A DNA stretch of 64,000 bases from Lysobacter firmicutimachus. Lineage in GTDB: Bacteria; Pseudomonadota; Gammaproteobacteria; Xanthomonadales; Xanthomonadaceae. The position numbers and the translations under genes were made by a program. Location: contig NZ_JBANDL010000002.1 in assembly GCF_037027445.1 (NCBI RefSeq), positions 868,001-932,000 of the forward strand. The letters are read 5' to 3'. Each line of letters opens with the position of its first letter. Position 1 is the stretch's first letter. Shown here one piece after another: positions 53,010-63,635 of the stretch. The notes beneath the pieces are model-generated. The model saw only the letters and a program-made list of their open reading frames with translations. It searched no databases and was not told the origin of the DNA.

Positions 53010-53582
53010 ATGCAGCAAGACGAGTTGACCGCGCTGATCGGCAGGACCGCGATCCTGATGGAGCAGTTCGAGCGCCGTTGCGAAGAAATCGAGGCGCATC
53101 AACGCACGCTGTGCGAGCAGTTGCAGCAGCTGTCGCAGCGCGCGGTGTGGGCGGTTTGCCAGGCGGCGGACGAGAGCTTGCGCGATCTGTCCGGGGCCGT
53201 GACCGGCAAGGTCGAGGACGGCCTGTCGCAACCGGTGGCGGCTTACGAACATCGCTTGCGCAAGGCCGGAACGCTGCTGCGGGAGGGTTCCCAAGGGCTG
53301 GCGGCGCAAATCGCCCGCTTGCAGTGGCTGCACCGGCAGTTGGTCTGGAAAGTGGTCGCCGTGGCGTTCGGCAGCCTGCTGTTGTTGCTGGCCGGCGGCG
53401 GCTGGTTGTCGTCGCGCTACCGGGCCGATATCGAACGTCAGCGGGTCGGGGCAGACCTGCTGCGCGCCTATAACCGGGCCGACGTGTCTCTGTGCGATGG
53501 ACGGCTGTGCGCGAACGTCGATCTCAAGGGGCGGGCCTACGGTGAGGACAAGCAATACCGTCCGGTGCGGCCGCGGCGCTGA
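53010..53582 (+). CDS. coiled-coil single-pass membrane protein next to the toxin
   Basis: 190 residues from ATG 53010, 92 bp after the toxin stop. A long coiled coil (about 10-100, rich in Q, E, L and R) leads to a single membrane helix (about 112-130) and a short C-terminal domain with two Cys (S-L-C-D-G-R-L-C-A-N-V-D-L). The layout resembles the relaxation-protein-like (MobB-type) proteins often found beside effector genes in Xanthomonadaceae; this match is from memory and uncertain. Possible roles: immunity or delivery factor for the toxin. Confidence 0.62.
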   Translation: MQQDELTALIGRTAILMEQFERRCEEIEAHQRTLCEQLQQLSQRAVWAVCQAADESLRDLSGAVTGKVEDGLSQPVAAYEHRLRKAGTLLREGSQGLAAQIARLQWLHRQLVWKVVAVAFGSLLLLLAGGGWLSSRYRADIERQRVGADLLRAYNRADVSLCDGRLCANVDLKGRAYGEDKQYRPVRPRR

Positions 53583-54014
53583 ACCGTGCCTGGCGTGGGG
53601 CGGGCGGAGCAGGGCGTGTCGCGCTCGCGCCCGCGGCCCCCGCCGGCCGTTTCGAGGGCGCGGTTGGCGGGGGCGGGGCTTTCGGCACCGTCGCGCCGGG
53701 GGATGGGGCACCGTGTAGCCGGCGACGAGGCCGGCATTGCGTTCGCGTTGCGGTGCGTGCGGACGGGGTTCGACGGTCCGCCAGCCCCTGCGGGTTTCGA
53801 ATCGCATGCCTGAATGCTTCGTGGGCGACCGGCGGGCCGGGCGCCTGCCTGGAGCGGCGGCGGGAGGCGGTTGCAGGCCTTGCGGGGCGCCCGTCCCAAC
53901 CGCGACTGAGCGGCCGATGGCGACCCCGGAATTGTTCCAAGCCGGTTCACCGTGGCGAAGGCACATTCGCACCGTACCTGCCGCAGAGCAGGTCCCCCGA
54001 ATGAGGAGACTGCC
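53583..54014. other. intergenic region
   Basis: 432 bp between two plus-strand genes. I find no gene. GAGGAG directly before the next start is a good ribosome site; no promoter stands out. Confidence 0.4.
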
Positions 54015-54494
54015 ATGACCGTCCTGTCCCGCTGGCTTGCACCGTTCGTACTCGCCGCCGGTTTCGGCGCAGTCGCCATGGCGCCGGCGCCGGCCCGCGC
54101 CGACGACCTCGCCCGAGTGATCGTCGACATCGCCGACGTCATCGTCCGCAACAACACCCCGTACTACCGTTACGGCAATTTCGGCTACAACGACCGCCTG
54201 ATCGTGGTCCGCGACCGCTACGGCCGTCCGACGTACTACCGCAACGTGCCGCGTTACGCCGACTATCGCTATCGTCCGGGCCCGCCGTACGGCGTCGCCC
54301 GCGGCTACTACAACCGCGATTGCAAGCACAACGGCAAGTGCCGGACCACTTACTACGACCCGCGTTACGACCGCCGTTACGATGGGCGCTATAGCCGTTA
54401 CGACGACCGTTATCACCGCCACGATCGCCACGACCGGTACGGCCGCGACTACCGTTACGACGGCCGCCGCTGGCGCGATCGCGACGACGACTGA
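54015..54494 (+). CDS. exported Tyr/Arg/Asp-rich protein
   Basis: 159 residues from ATG 54015 with GAGGAG 8 bases upstream. A signal peptide ends near A-R-A-D (29). The mature protein starts with a short helix (D-D-L-A-R-V-I-V-D-I-A-D-V-I-V) and then becomes a low-complexity tail of Y-R-D-R-Y and H-D-R motifs from about 75 to the end, with a C-K-H-N-G-K-C pair near 103-109. I do not recognise it. The tail resembles nucleic-acid- or metal-binding disordered proteins. It is followed by a strong hairpin. Confidence 0.75.
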   Translation: MTVLSRWLAPFVLAAGFGAVAMAPAPARADDLARVIVDIADVIVRNNTPYYRYGNFGYNDRLIVVRDRYGRPTYYRNVPRYADYRYRPGPPYGVARGYYNRDCKHNGKCRTTYYDPRYDRRYDGRYSRYDDRYHRHDRHDRYGRDYRYDGRRWRDRDDD

Positions 54495-54516
54495 GTCCGT
54501 CGTCGTCCGGCCTCTC

Positions 54517-54542
54517 GCGACGGCGCCCTCGGGCGCCGTCGC
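54517..54542 (+). terminator. hairpin after the Tyr/Arg-rich protein gene
   Basis: Perfect 12-bp arms (GCGACGGCGCCC and GGGCGCCGTCGC) separated by two bases, 23 bp after the stop. In RNA the innermost pairs open to give a stable stem-loop. No T tract. Confidence 0.6.
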
Positions 54543-54722
54543 CGCTTGAGTCGCGGCCGCCCCACGGCGCGAGCCGACCGCCGGCGCCGGCGGGTGCTAG
54601 CCTGCCGCTCGCGGTCCGTCGCCGCGACGCTGCCGTCCCGGAGCCGCTGCCGGCCGCGTTCCATCCCGAGCTGTCCACTTCGAGCCGTCCACCGACGGTC
54701 GTCCACTTCCGCGAGGCCCGCC

Positions 54723-55193
54723 ATGCCGCATTCCAACCATCGTCGTTCGGTTAACCTCCGTCACCGCCTGGGCCTGGCCGCGGCGCTGGCGCTGGCCGCG
54801 ACCGCCTTGCCGGGCGCCGCCAGCGCAGGCGGCTCGGTCGATTGCAAGCTCAAGTTCAACATGGCCGGCTGGTCGGTGTTCTACAAGACCGCCTCCGGCA
54901 ACGGCACCATCACCTGCAGCAACGGCCAGAGCATGGCGGTGAAGATCAACGCCAAGGGCGGCGGGCTGAGCTTCGGCAAGTCGCGCATCGTCAACGGCAC
55001 CGGCGAGTTCTCCGGCGTGCGCAACATCAGCGAGACCCTGGGCAGCTACGCCAGCGCCGAAGCGCATGCCGGCGCGGTGCGTTCGAGCAAGGCCCAGGTC
55101 ATGACCAAGGGCGAGGTTTCGCTGGCCCTGGCCGGCACCGGCCAGGGCTGGGACGTCGGCGTCGCCTTCGGCAAATTCACGATCTCGCGCTGA
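54723..55193 (+). CDS. exported hypothetical protein (lipid-binding-like beta protein)
   Basis: 156 residues. A signal peptide ends near A-S-A-G (36). The mature part is rich in beta-forming strands with G-N-G-T-I-T-C-S-N-G and a long G-G-G-L-S-F-G-K-S-R-I-V-N-G-T-G-E-F-S-G-V segment that resembles the YSC84-like or DUF992-type secreted domains. Two cysteines may pair (C41, about C66). No function is known to me. It has its own start region but no clear promoter. Confidence 0.72.
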   Translation: MPHSNHRRSVNLRHRLGLAAALALAATALPGAASAGGSVDCKLKFNMAGWSVFYKTASGNGTITCSNGQSMAVKINAKGGGLSFGKSRIVNGTGEFSGVRNISETLGSYASAEAHAGAVRSSKAQVMTKGEVSLALAGTGQGWDVGVAFGKFTISR

Positions 55194-55249
55194 ACCGCCG
55201 CGCCCGGCGGGCGCGGGCGGGACCGGCGCAAGACCTCGGGAGGTCCGCC

Positions 55250-55867
55250 ATGAACCACGCTTTCAAACGCCGTTTCTTCGCGCTCGCCGCGTCGGTCGCC
55301 GCGCTGATCGGCGCCGGCCCCTTGCCCGCGCAGCCAGCCGACAGCGGCTGGAGCCCGCGCAGCGGCGACGTCTGGGTCGATGCCTGGCTCGGCGACATCA
55401 ACCGCTACGGCGCCCGCTATCGCGAGCCCTTCGTCGACGAGATGGTGCGCTACTACGGCGCGCCGCGCGAACTGGTCGGCGACTTGCTAGGCAATCGCGG
55501 TTGGACGCCGGGCGACGTCTATTACGCCTGCGCCTTGGCGCAAGTGTTGGGCCGACCCTGTCGCTACGTGGTCGACGAATGGAACCGCGACCACGCCCAA
55601 GGCTGGGGCGCAGTGGCGCAGCGGCTGGGCATCAAGCCGGGTTCGGCCGAGTTCCATCGGCTCAAGCGCGGCTTCGTGCCGACCTACGACCGCTGGGGCC
55701 GGCCGATCACCATCGACCGCGAACTGCGCCGCGACTACCCGAATCGGCCGTATCGCGATTACCCGCCGCCCGCGGCGACGGGCAAGGGCCGAGACAAAGC
55801 CAAAGACCCGGGCAAGCCGGCCGCCAAGGGCGCCAAGGCGCCGGCCAAGAACGAGCGCCGCTCCTGA
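55250..55867 (+). CDS. exported hypothetical protein with basic tail
   Basis: 205 residues from ATG 55250, with GGGAGG upstream. A signal peptide ends near L-P-A-Q (27). A conserved-looking globular part follows (D-V-W-V-D-A-W-L-G-D-I-N-R-Y, W-T-P-G-D-V-Y-Y-A-C-A-L-A, W-G-A-V-A-Q-R-L-G-I-K-P-G-S). The final 35 residues are Lys/Ala/Pro-rich and disordered. I have seen similar small proteins in Xanthomonadaceae with no assigned role. It lies 56 bp after the previous exported gene, so they may share a transcript. Confidence 0.75.
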   Translation: MNHAFKRRFFALAASVAALIGAGPLPAQPADSGWSPRSGDVWVDAWLGDINRYGARYREPFVDEMVRYYGAPRELVGDLLGNRGWTPGDVYYACALAQVLGRPCRYVVDEWNRDHAQGWGAVAQRLGIKPGSAEFHRLKRGFVPTYDRWGRPITIDRELRRDYPNRPYRDYPPPAATGKGRDKAKDPGKPAAKGAKAPAKNERRS

Positions 55868-55948
55868 CACCGCCGACCGCGCAGGCGGGATGCGCGGTGG
55901 TCTCCTGCGCAGCGGCCGGGCGGTTCGCGCCCGGTCTATGATGCGGTC

Positions 55949-56479
55949 ATGAACGACGCATCGCCCGGGCCCGGCCCGGCGCCGCTCTCGATCGCCGGCA
56001 ATGTCCGCGTGGTCGGCTTCGAGCCGCGCTGGCGCGAGGATTTCGCCCGCCTCAACATCGAATGGCTGCAGCGCTGGTTCTCGGTCGAACCGATCGACCG
56101 CGAAGTGCTCGGCGACCCGGAAACCCATCTGCTCGCCGACGGTGGTCGGATCCTGTTCGCGGTCGACGACAGCGACCGAGTGCTCGGCACCGTGGCGCTG
56201 AAGCGCTACGACGATGGTCTGGTCGAACTGACCAAGATGGCGGTGAAGCCGGCGCTGCGCGGCGGTGGCATCGGTCGGCAGCTGATCGCAGGCGCGATCG
56301 CCGCCTTCCACGACATGGGCGGGCGCGAACTGTTCCTGGAGTCCAGCTCCAAGCTCGGCCCGGCGCTGCGCCTGTACGAAAGCGTCGGCTTCCGCCACCG
56401 CCCGGCGCCGCGGCCGGGCTCGCACTACCGGCGCGCCGACGTGTACATGGTCTGGGAAGCGGACGCCGCGGGCGATTAG
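55949..56479 (+). CDS. GNAT-family N-acetyltransferase
   Basis: 176 residues. The acetyl-CoA-binding motif A of GNAT enzymes is clear: V-K-P-A-L-R-G-G-G-I-G-R-Q-L-I at about 93-107 (Q/R-x-x-G-x-G/A type). L-Y-E-S-V-G-F near 143 is the family's closing motif. The substrate cannot be inferred; the closest relatives are small-molecule or protein N-acetyltransferases in the YhbS/PhnO-like group. The gene is convergent with the ABC exporter. Confidence 0.88.
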   Translation: MNDASPGPGPAPLSIAGNVRVVGFEPRWREDFARLNIEWLQRWFSVEPIDREVLGDPETHLLADGGRILFAVDDSDRVLGTVALKRYDDGLVELTKMAVKPALRGGGIGRQLIAGAIAAFHDMGGRELFLESSSKLGPALRLYESVGFRHRPAPRPGSHYRRADVYMVWEADAAGD

Positions 56480-56484
56480 AGGGA

Positions 56485-58317
<1,833 letters not shown>

Positions 58318-58346
58318 GCGGTCCTGCGGCAGCGAGGGAAGGGCGC

Positions 58347-58378
58347 AGCATAGGACCTCGACTGTGCTCGAGGTCAAG
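58347..58378 (-). promoter_or_regulatory. SoxR-type promoter of the ABC exporter
   Basis: On the minus strand: -35 TTGACC, a 19-bp spacer, and -10 TATGCT. The spacer holds the palindrome CCTCGACTGTGCTCGAGG (58356-58373), matching the SoxR box at its four-base ends. The layout and sequence context TAGGACCTC ... GAGGTCAAGCG are shared with the promoter at 23351-23382, including the flanks, which supports a common regulator. Confidence 0.78.
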
Positions 58379-58542
58379 CGCGGACGCCGCCGGGGTCGAA
58401 TGCGGCCGGCGGACATGCCATTCTTGGGCCCCGCGGCGACGCCGGGGCAGCCGTTCGCGCCGTGGTCCGGGGCTGCGGCGCCTCAGCCCCAGCGTTCCAG
58501 CCCGCCGTTCAATCCCGCCGTCCAGCAAGGAGCTTCGCAGGC

Positions 58543-59322
58543 ATGAGAGCCGTCGCCGCCGCCGCCGTATTGGCCGTTTCCGCATTCGCCTCCGCGCCGC
58601 AGGCGCGGGCCGCCGATGCCGAGCCGCGGACCCAGTCCTGCTTCCTGCTCTACGATCTCAGCGCCGGCAACATCGGCCGTCCGCCGACCCAGGCCTGCCA
58701 GCGTCAGGTCAGCCCGGCCGCGACGTTCGACATTCCCCATGCCCTGGCCGCGCTCGATGCCGGCCTGATGAAGGCGACCGCGAGCGGCAACGATCCGGGC
58801 GTGGAAAGCCTGCTGCGCTATTCGGCCGACGGTTATTTCATCGGCATCGCCGGCCGCCTCGGCCCGACCCGCGAGCGCGAGTACCTCAATCGTTTCGGCT
58901 ACGGCAACGCCGACGTCGGCCGCGGCGCGGGCGCGTTCTGGAACGACGGCGCGCTGAAGATTTCGCCGAACGAGCAACTGGGCTTCCTGCAGCGGCTGTT
59001 CCGCAGCGAACTGCCGGTCGACCGCCAGGCCATGGCCGAAGTGCGTTCGGCGCTGCGCCAGCCTGCCGGCGTGGTGGTCGGCTCGTTCGGCGCGGCGCCG
59101 TTCGGGCCGATGCCGTGGCGGCACGATCTGATCGTCTCGGCCAAGAGCGGTTCGGTGGTGATGCAGGAGAAGAAAGAAGCGGTGCGCTGGCTGGTCGGCC
59201 ATATCAAGCGCGGCACCCGCCAGATGGTGTTCGTCAGCTGCGTGACCGGGCCGCGCACCCTGCCGGAGAACGCCGCCGCTGTGCTGGCCAACCACGAGCT
59301 GCGCGAGGCGCGGGTGTTCTGA
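58543..59322 (+). CDS. class D beta-lactamase-like exported protein, catalytically degenerate
   Basis: 259 residues from ATG 58543 with AAGGAG upstream. A signal peptide ends near A-R-A-A (24). The class D (OXA) layout is recognisable: A-T-F-D-I-P-H-A-L at 60-68 where OXA enzymes have S-T-F-K-I-P-N-A-L; Y-G-N at 120-122; F-W-N-D-G-A-L-K-I-S-P-N-E-Q at 132-145; K-S-G at 201-203 (the K-T/S-G motif); and W-L-V-G at 216-219. The catalytic Ser and Lys of S-x-x-K are replaced by Ala60 and Asp63, so hydrolysis is not expected. It may be a beta-lactam-binding decoy, sensor, or a repurposed fold. Confidence 0.82.
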   Translation: MRAVAAAAVLAVSAFASAPQARAADAEPRTQSCFLLYDLSAGNIGRPPTQACQRQVSPAATFDIPHALAALDAGLMKATASGNDPGVESLLRYSADGYFIGIAGRLGPTREREYLNRFGYGNADVGRGAGAFWNDGALKISPNEQLGFLQRLFRSELPVDRQAMAEVRSALRQPAGVVVGSFGAAPFGPMPWRHDLIVSAKSGSVVMQEKKEAVRWLVGHIKRGTRQMVFVSCVTGPRTLPENAAAVLANHELREARVF

Positions 59323-59401
59323 GCGGTGCCGGTTGCGGGGCGGGCCGGCCGCTCGGCGGGTCGGCTCCGAAGCCGGCGGATCTCGAGGGCGCGCGCCGAC
59401 G

Positions 59402-61009
<1,608 letters not shown>

Positions 61010-61098
61010 GGGCTATCCAAAAGTATAAGTTCGTATCTGAAAGTATAGGAATGCGGCCGGATAGAACGCCAATCGATCGATAGGTCTTGCATGAAATA

Positions 61099-61113
61099 TG
61101 TTGTTAATCAACA
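61099..61113. promoter_or_regulatory. inverted repeat, candidate RtcR binding site
   Basis: TGTTGTTAATCAACA (61099-61113) is a 5-5-5 inverted repeat in the AT-rich part of the rtcR-rtcB intergenic region, 23 bp before the -24 element. Its position suits an upstream activator site. Confidence 0.55.
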
Positions 61114-61135
61114 GCTTGTGTTTTATGTCGGCAGG

Positions 61136-61152
61136 TTGGCACGGCGATTGCT
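61136..61152 (+). promoter_or_regulatory. sigma-54 promoter of rtcBA
   Basis: TTGGCACGGCGATTGCT fits the -24/-12 consensus exactly: GG at 61138-61139 and GC at 61150-61151, 10 bases apart. It lies 90 bp before rtcB and is expected from the RtcR system. Confidence 0.92.
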
Positions 61153-61241
61153 CTAGTACAGGGCAAGTACGGACAGGCAGCATCCCCATCAGGGCTCGCA
61201 AGCGCCTGGGCCGGACGCCCGCAACGAAGAGAGCGAACCCC

Positions 61242-62474
61242 ATGAACACCCAGAGCAGCCAGTACGACGTCATCCATGAGCAGGGCGCGGTGCCGATCAA
61301 GCACTGGACCCGCGGCGTGCCGCTGGAAGATGAAGCCCGGCGCCAGTTGCAGAACATCGCCAAGCTGCCCTTCATTCACCGCTGGGTCGCGGTGATGCCC
61401 GACGTGCACCTGGGCAAGGGCGCGACCGTGGGCTCGGTGGTGCCGACCGTGGGCGCGATCGTGCCGGCGGCGGTCGGGGTCGACATCGGCTGCGGCATGA
61501 TCGCGGTGCGCACCACCCTGCACGCCGACGACCTGCCGGACCAGTTGGGGCCGCTGCGCGCGGCGATCGAGAAGGCGGTGCCGCACGGCCGCACCGCCGG
61601 CCGCGGCGTGCGCGACAAGGGCGCCTGGGCGAACCCGCCGCAGGCGTCGCTCGACCGCTGGTCGGCCTTGCACGAGGGCTTCGAGCGCATCGTCGCCAAG
61701 CACCCCAGGCTCGAGCGCAGCAACCATTTGAACCACCTCGGCACCCTCGGTACCGGCAATCACTTCGTCGAGGTCTGCCTGGACGAGGAGAACCGGGTCT
61801 GGTTCATGCTGCACTCCGGTTCGCGCGGCGTCGGCAACGCCATCGGCAGCCATTTCATCGAGTTGGCCAAGCAGGACATGCGCCGCTGGATGATCAACCT
61901 GCCGGACCAGGACTTGGCCTACCTGCCGGAAGGCAGCGACCACTACGCCGACTATGTGTTCGCGGTCGACTGGGCGCAGCAGTTCGCGCGCAGCAATCGC
62001 GAGATCATGATGCGGCACGTGGTCGAGGCGGCGCGCCGGGCGATCGACAAGCCGTTCCAGGCCCAGGCCGAGGCGGTGAACTGCCACCATAACTACGTCA
62101 ACCGCGAGCATCACTTCGGCAAGGACGTGCTGGTGACCCGCAAGGGCGCGGTGAGCGCGCGCAAGGGCGAGCTGGGCATCATTCCGGGCAGCATGGGCAC
62201 GAAGAGCTTCATCGTGCGCGGACTGGGCAACCCGGACAGCTTCCACAGCTGCAGCCACGGCGCCGGCCGAGTCATGAGCCGCACCGAGGCCAAGAAGCGG
62301 ATCAGCCTGGAAGAGCACGCCCAGGCCACCGCGCACGTGGAATGCCGCAAGGACGCGGAGGTGGTGGACGAGTCGCCGGCGGCGTACAAGTCGATCGACG
62401 CGGTCATGGCCGCGCAGAGCGACCTGGTCGAGATCGTGCATACCCTGCGCCAGGTGGTGTGCGTGAAGGGTTGA
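61242..62474 (+). CDS. rtcB: RtcB RNA ligase (3'-phosphate to 5'-OH)
   Basis: 410 residues, the size of E. coli RtcB (408). Start ATG 61242 has a GA-rich stretch upstream. Metal ligands and the guanylylated histidine are in place: D81 and C84 in V-D-I-G-C-G, H174 in G-T-G-N-H-F-V-E, H191 in L-H-S-G-S-R-G-V-G, H282 in C-H-H-N-Y, and H339 in S-C-S-H-G-A-G-R. It joins RNA ends bearing 3'-phosphate or 2',3'-cyclic phosphate to 5'-hydroxyl using GTP and Mn. It is the first gene of rtcBA under sigma-54 control. Confidence 0.97.
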   Translation: MNTQSSQYDVIHEQGAVPIKHWTRGVPLEDEARRQLQNIAKLPFIHRWVAVMPDVHLGKGATVGSVVPTVGAIVPAAVGVDIGCGMIAVRTTLHADDLPDQLGPLRAAIEKAVPHGRTAGRGVRDKGAWANPPQASLDRWSALHEGFERIVAKHPRLERSNHLNHLGTLGTGNHFVEVCLDEENRVWFMLHSGSRGVGNAIGSHFIELAKQDMRRWMINLPDQDLAYLPEGSDHYADYVFAVDWAQQFARSNREIMMRHVVEAARRAIDKPFQAQAEAVNCHHNYVNREHHFGKDVLVTRKGAVSARKGELGIIPGSMGTKSFIVRGLGNPDSFHSCSHGAGRVMSRTEAKKRISLEEHAQATAHVECRKDAEVVDESPAAYKSIDAVMAAQSDLVEIVHTLRQVVCVKG

Positions 62475-62553
62475 GCCGGCGCGCCAGGGGCGCGCGGCAC
62501 GACGAACGACAAGAAACAAGGAGCAAGGGCGGCCGGAGGCTCGCCCGAAAGTC

Positions 62554-63588
62554 ATGGACCGCAAGATGGAAACGATACAAATCAGCGGCATCGAGGGCGG
62601 CGGGCAATTGCTGCGCACCGCCCTGAGCCTGAGCCTGTGCACCGGCACGGCCTTCGAAATGCAGCATATCCGCGCCCAGCGTTCGCGCCCGGGCCTGATG
62701 CGCCAGCATCTGACCGCGGTCGGCGCGGCGGCGCAGGTCGGCCGCGCCCACGTCGACGGCGCCCAGCTCGGCGCGACCGAGCTGCGCTTCATTCCGGGCG
62801 AAGTGCGTTCCGGCCGCTACCGCTTCTCGATCGGCACCGCCGGTTCGGCGACGCTGGTGCTGCAGACCGTGCTGCCGGCGCTGTGGCGCTGCGCGGAGCC
62901 GTCCGAGCTGAGCATCGAAGGCGGCACCCACAACCCGCTCGCGCCGAGCGCGGACTTCATCGCTACGACTTACTTGCCGGCCTTGCGTCGGTTCGGCGTG
63001 GAAGTCGACTTCGCTCTGCGCAGCTACGGTTTCTACCCGGCCGGCGGCGGCAGCGTGCAGGCGCTGGTGCGCCCCTGCGCGCAATTGCAGGTACAGACCT
63101 TCGCGCGGCGCGACCCGGCGCCGCGCCTGGAGGCGGCGGTGCTGCTGTCGGCGCTGCACGACGAAATCGGCCAGCGCGAGCTGCGCGTGCTCGGCGAACG
63201 CTGGGGCCTGGGCGAGGCGCAGCTGCAACTGCGCCGCGTCGCCCAGGCGCACAGCCCGGCCAACGTGTTGAGTCTGCGCGTCAGCGGCGAGGACCAGCAC
63301 ACCGAGTTGTTCACCGCCTTCGGCGAGCGCGGCGTCAGCGCCGAACAGGTCGCTACCGGCCTGGCGCGGCAGGTTTCGGCCTACCTGGCTTCGCCGGCCG
63401 CGGTCGGCGAGCACCTGTCGGACCAGTTGCTGTTGCCGATGGCCTTGGCCGGCGGCGGCGAGTTCACCACCGCGGCGATCAGTGCGCACCTGGCGAGCAA
63501 TGCCCGCCTGATCGAGAAATTCCTGCCGGTGGAGATCGACTGGACGCGCGAGGCCGAGGATGTCTGGCGAGTGACGGTGCAGTCCTGA
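62554..63588 (+). CDS. rtcA: RtcA RNA 3'-terminal phosphate cyclase
   Basis: 344 residues from ATG 62554 (an ATG at 62566 would remove four residues). The family signatures I-E-G-G-G-Q-L-L-R-T-A-L near the start, Q-R-S-R-P-G-L-M-R-Q-H, N-P-L-A-P-S-A-D-F near 128, and H-L-S-D-Q-L-L-L-P-M-A-L-A-G-G-G-E-F near 290 are intact. The catalytic histidine is expected in S-A-H-L-A-S-N near the C-terminus. It converts 3'-phosphate RNA ends to 2',3'-cyclic phosphate with ATP. The 79-bp gap after rtcB suggests co-transcription. Confidence 0.96.
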   Translation: MDRKMETIQISGIEGGGQLLRTALSLSLCTGTAFEMQHIRAQRSRPGLMRQHLTAVGAAAQVGRAHVDGAQLGATELRFIPGEVRSGRYRFSIGTAGSATLVLQTVLPALWRCAEPSELSIEGGTHNPLAPSADFIATTYLPALRRFGVEVDFALRSYGFYPAGGGSVQALVRPCAQLQVQTFARRDPAPRLEAAVLLSALHDEIGQRELRVLGERWGLGEAQLQLRRVAQAHSPANVLSLRVSGEDQHTELFTAFGERGVSAEQVATGLARQVSAYLASPAAVGEHLSDQLLLPMALAGGGEFTTAAISAHLASNARLIEKFLPVEIDWTREAEDVWRVTVQS

Positions 63589-63635
63589 GCGCAATGAAGG
63601 CGCGGCGGCGTTCGCCGTCGCGCCGGAGCGCGCGG

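Noticed and set aside
53790..53812. GGTTTCGAATCGC resembling a tRNA T-arm
   Set aside because: The arm does not pair properly, and no acceptor, D or anticodon stems fit around it.
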